Source of the DNA: Streptomyces stelliscabiei | GTDB taxonomy: Bacteria > Actinomycetota > Actinomycetes > Streptomycetales > Streptomycetaceae | Assembly: GCF_014873495.1 (NCBI RefSeq) | Contig: NZ_JADBGF010000001.1 | Coordinates: 8,432,001-8,496,000, forward strand | Direction: 5' to 3' | DNA: 64,000 nucleotides | Part shown: one piece after another, positions 1-8,209 of the stretch | Layout of the letters: the number at the start of each line of letters is the position of its first letter | How positions within the stretch are numbered: the stretch's first letter is position 1 | The notes under the pieces: generated by a model | The model's database searches: none | Told to the model about the DNA's origin: nothing | The model's input: the letters and a program-made list of their open reading frames with translations, nothing else | Program-made: the position numbers and the translations under genes

Positions 1-666
1 CGCGATCGGCTGAGACAGGCGGCGCGTCGCCCCCATCATGCCGGGTCGCAGCATCGCCCGGTAGTACTTCAGAGGCGCGGGCATGCTCGCCCGCAGGTGC
101 TCGTGCAGCTCCGCCTGCAGAGCTGGATCGAGCGAGAGGCTGGGCGACCACTGACGCCAGAGGCGGTCGATGAAGGCGAGATCGCGGGCGGTGGCCACCC
201 AGCCGCTTCCCGGCAGTTGAAAGAGCCCCATGTACCAGATCCGGCGTAGCTGAGCGAGACGCGGCCGGCTCAGGAACGTGATGGGGTGGGGGACTGCGAG
301 CGTGACCGCGCGTTCGATCCGCTCCGGCGCGGTGACGACGGCATCGTAGGTGATCAGGGCGCCCCAGTCGTGTCCGACCAACTCCACGGCTCGCCCCGGA
401 GACCAGCGGTCGATCAGCGCGAGCACGTCGCCGGTGAGGGATGCGAAGTCGAACGGCCCCGCGGTCGGGGAGGGCGCGTAACCGCGAAGCCAGGGTGCGA
501 GGACGTGACGTCCGCGGCGGCCGAGCTCGGCGAGGAAGGGCTTCGCGGTCGGTGGATGGTCCGGGAAGCCGTGCAGGACGAGCGTCGGTTGACCATCGGG
601 ATCACCACCCTGCAGCGCGTGAAAGGTGCCGTGTGGCAGGTCGAAGGTGACGTGTTCGAATTCCAC
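1..666 (-). CDS. alpha/beta hydrolase, epoxide hydrolase/haloalkane dehalogenase-like (C-terminus off window)
   Basis: The reverse strand reads an alpha/beta-hydrolase N-terminal half: oxyanion motif HGFPD near residues 32-36 and nucleophile elbow GHDWGA with Asp about residue 100. An Asp nucleophile in this elbow is typical of epoxide hydrolases and haloalkane dehalogenases, which attack through an ester intermediate. The reading frame stays open to base 1, so the catalytic His and the end lie outside. I chose the GTG at 666; an in-frame TTG at 699 would add 11 residues, and neither has a convincing ribosome site. The product is predicted cytoplasmic with no signal peptide. It lies downstream of and co-directional with the SDR gene, so both may belong to one TetR-controlled detoxification unit. 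The substrate is unknown. Confidence 0.8.
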   Translation of the reverse strand, partial: MEFEHVTFDLPHGTFHALQGGDPDGQPTLVLHGFPDHPPTAKPFLAELGRRGRHVLAPWLRGYAPSPTAGPFDFASLTGDVLALIDRWSPGRAVELVGHDWGALITYDAVVTAPERIERAVTLAVPHPITFLSRPRLAQLRRIWYMGLFQLPGSGWVATARDLAFIDRLWRQWSPSLSLDPALQAELHEHLRASMPAPLKYYRAMLRPGMMGATRRLSQPIA

Positions 667-774
667 GGGTGTCAGCCATTTCCAGGAGCGGTCGGACAAG
701 AGAGGCTGATGCCGGCTTCAGTGTCTCTGGTTTTGGACATGTGCGTCTTTTCGGGCGCCGGGTGTAGTGCGGGG

Positions 775-1590
775 TCAGCCGGCCAGTCGGTTGAGCTTGC
801 GGATCTGGCTGTCGAAGGCGCGCGAGGGCACGATCCGGCGCAGGAGGCTGACGCGTGCGGCCATCGGGCCGGCGGTGTACCGGAGCTTGGGCTTGGAATC
901 GGTGGCGGCCGCGACGATCACCTTCGCGACAACGGCCGGGGCGTCGGCGTTGCGCACGGCCGTGGCCAGCACGTCTCGGGAGACCTCCCGCTGTGCGGCG
1001 TAGATCGGCAGGGGCGAGTCGGGTGCCATGCTGCTCGCCTCGAAACTCGTGCTTGTGTAGGCCGGCTCGACCAGCAGCATCCGGACGCCGTACTCGCGAA
1101 GCTCGTGGTCGACGGACTCGGCGTAGCCCTCGACCGCATGCTTGGTGGCGGCGTAGACGGCCATGAAAGGGGCTGGGATCAGACCCAGTACCGAGGAGAC
1201 GTTGACCACGCGGCCACGGCGCTGGGCGCGCATGTGGGGCAGCACCGCGTTGGTCATCCGCATCAGACCGAAGACGTTGATGTCGAAGACCTCCATGGCC
1301 TGGTCGATGGAGCTCTCCTCGCCGGCGCCGACCGCGCCCACGCCTGCGTTGTTGACCAGGACGTCGATCCGGCCGAACCGATCGATCACCTCCCCGACCA
1401 GGGAGCGGACCGACTCGTCGCTGGCCACGTCGAGATCGAGGAACGTCACCCCGGCGAGCGGCTTGGCGTCCGCCGCGTTGCGGCTCGTGCCGACCACCGC
1501 GAAGCCGGCGCCCACGAGGGCGAGCGCCGCCGCCCGCCCGATCCCGGAGGAGGCACCCGTCACGAGGGCCACTGGGGAAGCTGTCTGCAT
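775..1590 (-). CDS. short-chain dehydrogenase/reductase (SDR)
   Basis: A 271-residue classical SDR, an NAD(P)-dependent oxidoreductase of unknown substrate. Near the N-terminus is the Rossmann motif TGASSGIG, followed by NNAGVG in mid-protein and the catalytic Tyr and Lys in YAATKHA. The start is the ATG at 1590, which has AAGGA about eight bases upstream; a longer frame to 1689 runs through an Arg/Pro-rich stretch with no family resemblance. The gene is transcribed away from the TetR gene at 1793, and the shared 200-base gap carries palindromic repeats. This is the common arrangement of a TetR repressor controlling its divergent reductase. Cytoplasmic, with no oddities seen. Confidence 0.92.
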   Translation of the reverse strand: MQTASPVALVTGASSGIGRAAALALVGAGFAVVGTSRNAADAKPLAGVTFLDLDVASDESVRSLVGEVIDRFGRIDVLVNNAGVGAVGAGEESSIDQAMEVFDINVFGLMRMTNAVLPHMRAQRRGRVVNVSSVLGLIPAPFMAVYAATKHAVEGYAESVDHELREYGVRMLLVEPAYTSTSFEASSMAPDSPLPIYAAQREVSRDVLATAVRNADAPAVVAKVIVAAATDSKPKLRYTAGPMAARVSLLRRIVPSRAFDSQIRKLNRLAG

Positions 1591-1710
1591 GGTGGTTCCT
1601 TCGGTTGTGGGCATGTCTTCGTCGTGCCCTGTGTGGGGTCGCCTGTGCTCAGGTCGACACGGTCGCACCGGCCTGCAAGCCCGGACCAAGCCTGTCCGGT
1701 GAGCCCAGGA

Positions 1711-1765
1711 TGGTTGTGTACTGAACAGTCAGGAACCTAGATGGTTCTGTACTGACTTGTCAATA
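1711..1765. promoter_or_regulatory. TetR operator candidates between SDR and tetR
   Basis: Two near-identical 14-base copies, TGGTTGTGTACTGA at 1711 and TGGTTCTGTACTGA at 1742, lie 31 bases (about three helical turns) apart. The first runs into the palindrome ACTGAACAGT (1720-1729), the second into ACTGACTTGTCA. Between them GAACC (1733-1737) and GGTTC (1743-1747) form another inverted repeat. The position between a tetR gene and its divergent target suggests a double operator for the product of 1793-2416. Assignment to this regulator is inference. Confidence 0.6.
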
Positions 1766-1792
1766 AGGGCGGGACGGCTTTACCTTCTATGT

Positions 1793-2416
1793 ATGGCGAG
1801 ACCACGAAGCTTCGACCCCGACCACGTCCTGCATGCCGCCGAGCGGCAGTTCCGCACCTCGGGCTACAACGGCACGAGCGTCGACGACATCAGCACCGCC
1901 ACCGGCCTGGGCCGCGGCAGCCTCTACGCCGCGTTCGACGGCAAACACGGCGTGCTGCTGCAGGCCATGGCCGGCTACTTCGCCCGGCTGGGGCAGGGTC
2001 CGCGGAAGATGCTCGCCGGACCGGACGAGGGCGCCCTGGAACGACTGCACGCCTACTTGCTCCGCGCCGTCCACGGGGTGCCACTCGCCCCCGACGTACC
2101 CCCCGCCCCCGACCGGACGGCGGCGGCCTGCTTCGCCGCCAAAATGGCCCTGGAGATCGGCGCCTCCGACCCCGAGGTACAACGCCTGGCCCACGACTGC
2201 TTCTCCGTAGTCCGGACGGCGGTGGCCGAGTGTGTGCGAGCGGCCCAGCGCAACGGCGACATCGACCCCGATGCCGATCCCGACGACCTCGCGTACCTTC
2301 TGCTGACCATCATCCGCGGGACCGATGTCGTAGGCGCGTACGGCCACAGCCCCGACCGCCTGACCTCGATCGCGGAGAGCGCGTTCGCCCTGCTGCCTCG
2401 CCCGCGCCACCCCTGA
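1793..2416 (+). CDS. TetR/AcrR family transcriptional regulator
   Basis: A 207-residue TetR-family repressor. The N-terminal helix-turn-helix spans about residues 5-52, with the family signature TSVDDISTATGLGRGSLYAAF and then a helical ligand-binding domain that contains Cys but no recognisable ligand signature. An ATG at 1793 is used because MARPRSF starts the HTH domain; the frame is open 12 codons further upstream without support. Divergent from the SDR gene at 775-1590, with repeat motifs in the gap. It probably represses the SDR and hydrolase genes and itself until a small ligand, possibly an electrophile, binds. The C-terminal domain resembles that of YxaF/LmrA-type regulators in length only, so the ligand cannot be named. 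Confidence 0.9.
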   Translation: MARPRSFDPDHVLHAAERQFRTSGYNGTSVDDISTATGLGRGSLYAAFDGKHGVLLQAMAGYFARLGQGPRKMLAGPDEGALERLHAYLLRAVHGVPLAPDVPPAPDRTAAACFAAKMALEIGASDPEVQRLAHDCFSVVRTAVAECVRAAQRNGDIDPDADPDDLAYLLLTIIRGTDVVGAYGHSPDRLTSIAESAFALLPRPRHP

Positions 2417-2594
2417 GAAGGGCACGGCCGGCCTCGTTGCACAGGCACCTGATGCGGCCGGCCCACTTCGACGCCGCGGAGACACGGCCCGAAGGTTTAC
2501 ACGCCGCCGTGACCTCGTGTGTTGGCGCGTGCCGTGGTGTTCCGAGGATATGCGGGGTGGGCACTGCTCGGCGCTTCGGACGTGAGGCGGTTCC

Positions 2595-3060
2595 ATGGAT
2601 GCTGCTGCCCAAAATGAGGGCCAGGATCCGCTTGCCGACCGTCTGATCAGGGCCGGTTCCGCGTTCGAGGGCAGCGGGGAGATCGCCGAGGCCCGTGGCA
2701 TGGCCCGCGACTTCCTCACCACGGTGCAGGCCGTGCACGGGCTGCCGGTGTCGGAGCGGGCGATGAGCAGGTGCAGCTGGTCGTCAGCGAGCTGGTCACC
2801 AACGCGCGGATACGCGCCCGGCCCGTGCCTGCTGGACCTGGAGATCATCGAGGGCGCCGTCCAGATCAGCGTGTGGGACAGCAGCACCACGCTGCCGTCC
2901 ATCCAGGCGGCCGACCCGGAACGGGTCGGGCAGCACGGCCTGGAGTCGCCATGGCCGTGTCCCAGACGTTCTGTGTCCAGCGGGAACCGGTGGGCAAGCG
3001 GATCACCGCGGCCATCGAGCCGGCCGACGACCCCGGTGGACCCGGCCGGACGGCAGCCCT
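2595..3060 (+). pseudogene. decayed RsbW-like ATP-binding regulatory protein
   Basis: The sequence reads as a small Streptomyces HATPase_c protein (anti-sigma/serine kinase fold) broken by frameshifts. From the ATG at 2595 the first frame gives about 58 residues ending SERAM. The conserved helix LVVSELVTNAR is then in the +1 frame (about 2774), APGPCLLDLEI and QHGLE are back in the first frame, and MAVSQTFCVQREPVGKRI is again shifted. This requires at least three small deletions, near 2765, 2812 and 2952. No intact ATP-binding G-box region can be made. It is a relic of an ATP-binding regulator and sits beside transposase remnants. Confidence 0.8.
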
Positions 3061-3186
3061 CCTGACCCGCGCCCGGCCAGCGTGGCACCTCCTGGAGGAC
3101 CGGCTCAGCCGCCGTGCGTCTGTGATAGCAGCCTGGGGAAGCGGCCAACGTCGTGACCGCCTCGGGCGTCAGGTCGCGCTGGCAGG

Positions 3187-3882
3187 GAGGCTCCGGACGG
3201 AGCTGCGCTGGGTGCTGTTGTCGGTGCGCCGGTGCAGCTCGGTGCGGCGATGGCAGCAAGAAGGTGCGTGGGAGCGGATGTTGACGGCGCTGCGCGAGCG
3301 CGAGCGGGTGCAACTCGGCCGTGATCCCACGCCCAGCGCGGCCATCGTGGACGGTCAGAGCGTCCGAGCCAGTGAGCGCGGTGGCCTGCACGGGGACGAC
3401 GGCGGCGAGAAGGTCAGCGGCATCAAACGCCACCTGCGCGTCGATACCCGCGGCACGGTCCTGGTGGCCTGTGTGGGCCCGGCGAGCGTCGGCGATCGCG
3501 CCGGCGCCGTGGTGCTGTTCTCCCGGGCTGGCGATGCCTTTTCGCGTCTGCGGCACGTGTGGACGGACCAGGGATACCGCGGCGCCGACTTCCACGCCTG
3601 GGCCCAGGAGGCCACCGGCATCACCGTGGAGGTCGTACAGGGCCGCGACGGAGGATTCCGCTCGACCTGGACTCGGGTGGGGGCACCGCCTCCGGCAGTG
3701 CCCCTCTTCTCGGTGGTCCCGCGGTGTTGGGGGGGTAGAGCGGACGTTCGCCTGGCTGGGACGGTGCCGTCGCCTGTCGAAGGACTATGGACTACGAGTA
3801 CCTGCGCATGTGTTCGGAGAACGCCATCTACCTCGCTATGGCCATGCTCCTCGTGCGACGCCTCGCGAGATCGGCCCACTGA
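3187..3882 (+). pseudogene. IS5-family transposase remnant (frameshifted)
   Basis: A DDE transposase of the IS5 type, without its N-terminal third. First frame: WERMLTALRE, then the first catalytic Asp in AIVDGQSV, GGEKVSGIKRH, and the second Asp in VWTDQGYRG. A slip in the G-run near 3728 moves VERTFAWLGRCRRLSKDY, with the catalytic Glu, into another frame. A second slip near 3788 moves DYEYLRMCSENAIYLAMAML to a third frame, which ends at the TGA at 3880-3882. No terminal inverted repeats are evident. At least two frameshifts plus the truncation make it inactive. Confidence 0.85.
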
Positions 3883-3890
3883 CAGGCTTC

Positions 3891-4040
3891 TCAGACGCCC
3901 TCTAGCGGGAAGAACTTGGCTCGTCCGCCGGTCCGCGCTCCCATGCCCTGGTAGCCGGCATCCGCGAGGATCTCCAGGAACGGGCCCTCGGCCAGGAGCT
4001 GGGCCAGTCCCAGATGTCTCGCGTGGGTGATGGCGGCGCA
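3891..4040 (-). pseudogene. transposase C-terminal fragment of a second IS
   Basis: The minus strand encodes a short piece, LLAEGPFLEILADAGYQG followed by GARTGGR. This matches the region around the second catalytic Asp in DDE_Tnp_4-type transposases, a different lineage from the plus-strand remnant next to it. The upstream residues in the same frame do not look like transposase, and the rest of the protein is missing. It is a small relic, probably from an earlier insertion at the same spot. Confidence 0.65.
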
Positions 4041-4063
4041 ACTGCCCGGCCTACGTAGGTACG

Positions 4064-4132
4064 GTACTGAACAGTTCACCGCGCTACTGAACTGGCCACT
4101 GAACTGTTTCGTGCGCAACTGAACTCTTCAGT
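4064..4132. promoter_or_regulatory. cluster of ACTGAAC operator-like repeats
   Basis: Four copies of ACTGAAC start at 4066, 4086, 4098 and 4118, spaced 20, 12 and 20 bases. The first is ACTGAACAGT, the same palindrome as at 1720-1729 beside the tetR gene. The last is a perfect inverted repeat, ACTGAA-CTC-TTCAGT (4118-4132), overlapping the stop codon of the 4128-5945 gene. No intact gene starts here, so it may be the promoter of a gene lost to insertion and decay. Function is inference. Confidence 0.5.
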
Positions 4133-5945
4133 GCCGTTCAACACCGCCCCTGTCCTTCGCCTGGTTGCCGGGCAGGAACTCCTGCAGCTTCGCCTTGAAG
4201 CCCTGCTTGACCATGGACGCCCGGTCGGCGTCGCCCTTGAGGATCGAGGCGGCCGTGGCCTCCATCTGCTCCCAGGTGGCGTGCGGCGGGATCGGCGGCA
4301 CCGCGGGGTCGGTGACGAACTCGACGACCGCCGGGCCGTCCGCCGCCAGGGCCGCGCGCCAGCCCGCCTCGACGTCCTCGGGCTTCTCCACCCGGATGCC
4401 GGTCAGCCCCAGGGAACGCGCGAAGGCGGCGTACTGGACGTCCGGCAGCTCCTGCGAGGGCAGGAAGGACGGCTCCCCGCCCATCGCCCGCAGTTCCCAC
4501 GTCACCTGGTTCAGGTCGTGGTTGTTCCAGACGCCGACCACCAGCCGCGGATCCTCCCAGCGGTCCTGGTACTTGGCCGCCGTGATCAGCTCCGCCATGC
4601 CGTTCATCTGCATCGCGCCGTCTCCGACCAGGGCGATCGCCGGACGGTCCGGGTGCGCGAACTTCGCGCCGATCGCGTACGGCACCCCGCAGCCCATCGT
4701 CGCCAGCGTGCCCGACAGCGAACCGCGCATGCCGTCCCGCATCGTGATGTGCCGGGCGTACCAGTTCGCGGTCGAACCGGAGTCCGAGGAGATGATCGCG
4801 TCGGCCGGCAGCAGCGCGTCGAGGGCATGGGCCACCAGCTCCGGGTTGATGGGGTCGGCGGACAGCTGCGCCCGGCGCGCCGTCACCTCGCGCCAGCGCG
4901 CCACGCCCGCGCACACCTCGTCGTACCACTCGCGACCGCGCTCCGGATCGATCAGCGGGATCAGCTGCTCCAGCGTCGCCTTCGCGTCCCCGATCAGGTT
5001 CACCTCGTACGGGTAGCGCATCCCGACCATGTGGGGGTCGATGTCGATCTGCACGGCCCGCGCCTTGCCGAAGTCCGGCAGGAACTGGGAGTACGGGAAC
5101 GACGAGCCGATGGTCAGCAGCGTGTCGCAGTCGCGCATCAGCTCGTACGAGGGGCGGGTGCCCAGCAGACCGATCGAGCCGGTGACGTACGGCAGTTCGT
5201 CGCTCAGCGCGTCCTTGCCGAGGAGCGCCTTGGCGACGCCCGCGCCGAGCAGTTCGGCGATCCGCGCGACCTCGGCGCGGGCCCCGGCGGCGCCCTGCCC
5301 GACGAGGATCGCGACCTTGTCCCCGGCGTTCAGGATCTCGGCGGCCCGCTCGACCGACTCCCTGGAGGGCACCGCCGTCCAGGAACCGCGATCCAGGCTG
5401 GAGGGGACCATCTTGAACTCGTGGGTGGGCGGCGAGTACTCCAGTTCCTGCACGTCACCGGGGATGATGACGGCCGTCGGCGCGCGGCGGGAGTACGCGG
5501 TGCGGATCGCCCGGTCGAGCACGTTCGGCAGCTGCTCGGGCACGGTCACCGTCTCGACGAAGTCCGAGGCCACGTCCTTGAACAGGGTGTGCAGGTCGAC
5601 CTCCTGCTGGTACGAGCCGCCCATCGCGCTGCGGTGCGTCTGGCCGACGATCGCGACCACCGGCACATGGTCCAGTTTGGCGTCGTACAGGCCGTTGAGC
5701 AGGTGGATCGCGCCGGGGCCCGAGGTCGCCGCGCACACGCCGAGCCGACCGGAGAACTTCGCGTAGCCGACCGCCTGGAAGGCGGACATCTCCTCGTGCC
5801 GCGACTGGATGAACCGGGGCCGGTCCTCGGCCCGCCCCCAGGCCGCGAGCAGCCCGTTGATGCCGTCGCCCGGGTAGCCGAATATCTGTTCGACTCCCCA
5901 TTCGCTCAGCCTGCGCAAGATGTGATCGGCGACCGTGGTGCTCAT
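4128..5945 (-). CDS. TPP-dependent pyruvate oxidase/dehydrogenase-like enzyme (PoxB type)
   Basis: A 605-residue enzyme of the TPP-dependent acetolactate synthase/pyruvate oxidase family. The N-terminal Pyr domain has the cofactor-activating Glu in RHEEMSAFQAVGYAKF. The central FAD/nucleotide-binding-like domain is about residues 190-330, and the PP domain carries GDGAMQMNGMAEL followed by NNHDLNQV, the Mg-TPP site. Length and order match quinone-dependent pyruvate dehydrogenase, which decarboxylates pyruvate to acetate at the membrane. Acetolactate or sulfoacetaldehyde chemistry cannot be excluded from sequence alone. The start is the ATG at 5945 with GGGAGG eight bases upstream; a longer frame to 6242 has no such site. 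No partner gene adjoins it. The 3' end overlaps an operator-like inverted repeat. Confidence 0.85.
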   Translation of the reverse strand: MSTTVADHILRRLSEWGVEQIFGYPGDGINGLLAAWGRAEDRPRFIQSRHEEMSAFQAVGYAKFSGRLGVCAATSGPGAIHLLNGLYDAKLDHVPVVAIVGQTHRSAMGGSYQQEVDLHTLFKDVASDFVETVTVPEQLPNVLDRAIRTAYSRRAPTAVIIPGDVQELEYSPPTHEFKMVPSSLDRGSWTAVPSRESVERAAEILNAGDKVAILVGQGAAGARAEVARIAELLGAGVAKALLGKDALSDELPYVTGSIGLLGTRPSYELMRDCDTLLTIGSSFPYSQFLPDFGKARAVQIDIDPHMVGMRYPYEVNLIGDAKATLEQLIPLIDPERGREWYDEVCAGVARWREVTARRAQLSADPINPELVAHALDALLPADAIISSDSGSTANWYARHITMRDGMRGSLSGTLATMGCGVPYAIGAKFAHPDRPAIALVGDGAMQMNGMAELITAAKYQDRWEDPRLVVGVWNNHDLNQVTWELRAMGGEPSFLPSQELPDVQYAAFARSLGLTGIRVEKPEDVEAGWRAALAADGPAVVEFVTDPAVPPIPPHATWEQMEATAASILKGDADRASMVKQGFKAKLQEFLPGNQAKDRGGVERH

Positions 5946-6177
5946 ACTGGAACCTCCCGGAGTGTGAACTCCCGAGCGAGTCACCCGCCGGCGGAATGAA
6001 AAACTTCGAATGTGTTTGCTCGACATGATCCGGGGCAGGCGCATAACAGTGCTTCGGACAGGAGGCACGTCCGTGGAAGAGGCGATTCCCCTCACGGGTG
6101 TGTCATTCCTGTCACGTCCGCGCCCCCCACGGTGACCGTCCATCCCAGAAGCACCATCCAGGGAGTTGCGACGCACC

Positions 6178-6966
6178 ATGCGTACCCAGGCGAAGCCCCA
6201 CCCCCACGACGACGCACCCGACACGGCGGAAGCCTTCCGCACCCTTGCCGCGCTTCCTCCCGGTCAGCAGCGGGACACGCTGCGCGACCGGATCATCGAG
6301 GCGTGGCTCCCCATGGCCGAACGGCTCGCGGGACGGTTCCGCAGCCGCGGCGAGAGCTACGAGGACCTCCGGCAGGTCGCGTCGCTCGGCCTGGTCAAGG
6401 CCGTCGACCGCTACGACCCCGAACTCGGCAACGCCTTCGAGAGCTATGCCGTACCCACCATCACCGGTGAGATCAAGCGGCACTTCCGGGACCACATGTG
6501 GACCCTGCACGTGCCGCGCCGGGTCCAGGACCTGCGCAACCGCGTGCGGTTCGCGACCCAGGACCTGTCCCAGACGATCTCCGGACGACGGCCCACCGTC
6601 GCCGAGATCGCCCAGCACGCGAACATGAGCGAGGAGGACGTCCAGGTCGGACTCGAAGCCCTGGAGAGCTTCACGGCGCTGTCGCTGGACGCGGAGCTGC
6701 CGGGGAGCGAGGACGGCTACTCCCTCAGTGACGCGCTGGGGGCCGCCGACCCCGCGCTGGACACCGTGGTGGACAGGGAGGCCGTGAAGCCGCGGCTGGC
6801 CGCGCTGCCGGAGCGGGAGCGGGCCATCCTGTACATGCGGTTCTTCGGGGACATGACGCAGAGCCGGATCGCCGAACAGCTGGGGATCTCGCAGATGCAT
6901 GTGTCCCGGTTGATCAGCCGGTGCTGCGACCGGCTGCGGGACCAGGTGATGCATGACATCGCCTGA
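6178..6966 (+). CDS. SigB/SigF-family RNA polymerase sigma factor
   Basis: A 262-residue group 3 sigma factor. Region 2 (about residues 30-100) shows DLRQVASLGLVKAVDRYDP and the -10 recognition stretch AVPTITGEIKRHFRD. Region 3 follows with TVAEIAQHANMS. Region 4 (about 205-255) has RERAILYMRFFGDMTQSRIA and the HTH ISQMHVSRLI. These match the Streptomyces SigB/F/G/H/I/L/M/N set, which serve stress and differentiation. The ATG at 6178 is chosen; an in-frame TTG at 6166 sits directly on the GGGAG. No anti-sigma or anti-anti-sigma gene adjoins it. The only related regulator nearby is the decayed HATPase gene at 2595. Divergent from the TPP enzyme gene. Confidence 0.93.
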   Translation: MRTQAKPHPHDDAPDTAEAFRTLAALPPGQQRDTLRDRIIEAWLPMAERLAGRFRSRGESYEDLRQVASLGLVKAVDRYDPELGNAFESYAVPTITGEIKRHFRDHMWTLHVPRRVQDLRNRVRFATQDLSQTISGRRPTVAEIAQHANMSEEDVQVGLEALESFTALSLDAELPGSEDGYSLSDALGAADPALDTVVDREAVKPRLAALPERERAILYMRFFGDMTQSRIAEQLGISQMHVSRLISRCCDRLRDQVMHDIA

Positions 6967-7358
6967 CGCGGCGGGACGTGGGGGCGTGCGTGGGCGGTCG
7001 GCCGATTCGCGGCCGGCCGCCCACGTGGTGCGCCCACGCGGAGCGTGCGGCGCGGCGGGGGAGCCGCAGGGCGGCGGAGCGGCCTCGCGCGGCCGCGGTG
7101 GAGCGGCCCTGCCCGGGTGACGTGCCCGGCCGCGCGGGCGCGGCCGGCTCCCCGGCGGGCCGGCGCTCCGACACGGAGCCGGCGCACCGGCGGCGCACCG
7201 CGGCCGGACCCCGGCGGAGCGCGGCGTCACCCACTCGGCGGCCCCATGTCCCGCGAATGGTGCCCGGCCGCGCGCGCCGCGCCGGGCCCGGCGCTCTGAT
7301 GGAGCGGGGCACGGCGGTCGTGCCCCGTCCGCCGGAGCCGGCCGAAGGAGCCCCACCC
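6967..7358. other. intergenic, very GC-rich
   Basis: 392 bases between the sigma factor and a secreted-protein gene. It holds a strong hairpin (6990-7024) just after the sigma factor stop, and a shorter one, GGGGCAC...GTGCCCC (7306-7326), ahead of the next gene. The rest is extremely GC-rich with many short CGGCCG words and no frame resembling a protein. Confidence 0.6.
6990..7024 (+). terminator. hairpin terminator after sigma factor gene
   Basis: A 15-base stem (6990-7004 with 7010-7024, one G-T pair) with loop ATTCG lies 24 bases after the sigma factor stop. It has no T-run, as is usual for Streptomyces terminators. Confidence 0.6.
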
Positions 7359-8054
7359 ATGCGCCGCAGAGCCCGCGTCCTGTCCGCCACCGCCCTGATC
7401 GGTGCCGTCCTGGGCCTCGCCGCCCCACCCTCCTTCGCGGATCCGGCGGCCGAGGTGAACCCGCACTCCGTCGAACCGGGCGGCACGCTCACGTTCTCCG
7501 TCTCCTGCGACCCGACCGGCGGCCCCGCCCCCGAGACCATCGACGCCAGCTCCCAGGCCTTCGAACAGGGCACCGTCACGCTGCAGCGCCTCCCCGGCAA
7601 CGACGACTCCGCGGGCGGCCCCTCCTACCAGGGCACCGCCAAGATCGCGCCGGCCGCGGACTTCGAGACCGGTGCCGACGCGGCGAACTCCGCCACCGAG
7701 TGGGGTGTGGACGGCCTCTGCCCGGCGGCCCCGGGCGGCGAGGGCAAGCAGTGGAGCGCCACCTTCGACGTCGCTCCGGCCGGCGACGCCCCGCTGTACG
7801 ACATCGAGCGGTACCCCAGTCATCCGCCGACGCACCAGCCGACGAAGGACCCGACACAGCTGCCGTCCCACCGGCCCACCCACTCCACCGGCCACCCGAC
7901 CGCCCCCGTCCAGCGGGGCGTCCACGCGGGCGGCGGCGGTGCCTTCACCGACTCCGTCCCGGCCATGGTCGCGGGAGGCCTCCTCATCGTGGGGGCCCTG
8001 GGCGCGGCCGCCCACCGACTGCGCCGCCGGGAGCGGGGGGCGCCGCCGTTGTGA
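7359..8054 (+). CDS. secreted, membrane-anchored protein of unknown function
   Basis: A 231-residue exported protein. It has an N-terminal signal peptide (RRRARVLSATALIGAVLGL, probable cleavage after SFA), then a roughly 110-residue extracellular domain beginning NPHSVEPGGTLTFSVSCD, which resembles an Ig-like beta-sandwich of Streptomyces surface proteins. A Pro/Thr/His-rich low-complexity linker (SHPPTHQPTKDPTQLPSHRP) follows, then a C-terminal hydrophobic segment (MVAGGLLIVGALGAAAHRL) and an Arg-rich tail. No LPxTG or LAxTG sortase motif is visible, so anchoring is through the membrane helix. The start is the ATG at 7359, eight bases after GAAGGAG. Function is not recognised; the design suggests display of a domain on a stalk. 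Confidence 0.8.
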   Translation: MRRRARVLSATALIGAVLGLAAPPSFADPAAEVNPHSVEPGGTLTFSVSCDPTGGPAPETIDASSQAFEQGTVTLQRLPGNDDSAGGPSYQGTAKIAPAADFETGADAANSATEWGVDGLCPAAPGGEGKQWSATFDVAPAGDAPLYDIERYPSHPPTHQPTKDPTQLPSHRPTHSTGHPTAPVQRGVHAGGGGAFTDSVPAMVAGGLLIVGALGAAAHRLRRRERGAPPL

Positions 8055-8139
8055 CCGGCGCAACGCGTGCGGGCGCCCTTGGAGCGCGCGAGCCTGGGTA
8101 CTGACACGCCGAGGGCGCGTACGGCGCCGCCCCCGGCAC

Positions 8140-8181
8140 GACGGCGAGCACTTGCGGCATGACGGCGAGCACTCGCGGCAC
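8140..8181 (+). repeat. 21-bp tandem duplication
   Basis: GACGGCGAGCACTTGCGGCA plus T at 8140-8160 is repeated at 8161-8181 with two changes. It lies just before the start of the aminotransferase-like gene and includes an in-frame ATG at 8159 that I did not choose as its start. Confidence 0.7.
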
Positions 8182-8209
8182 GACGCACCACGACTGCGCG
8201 GAGGCACCC

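Noticed and set aside
7840..8054. Sortase-anchored surface protein
   Set aside because: The C-terminal region has a membrane helix and Arg tail but no LPxTG or LAxTG motif.
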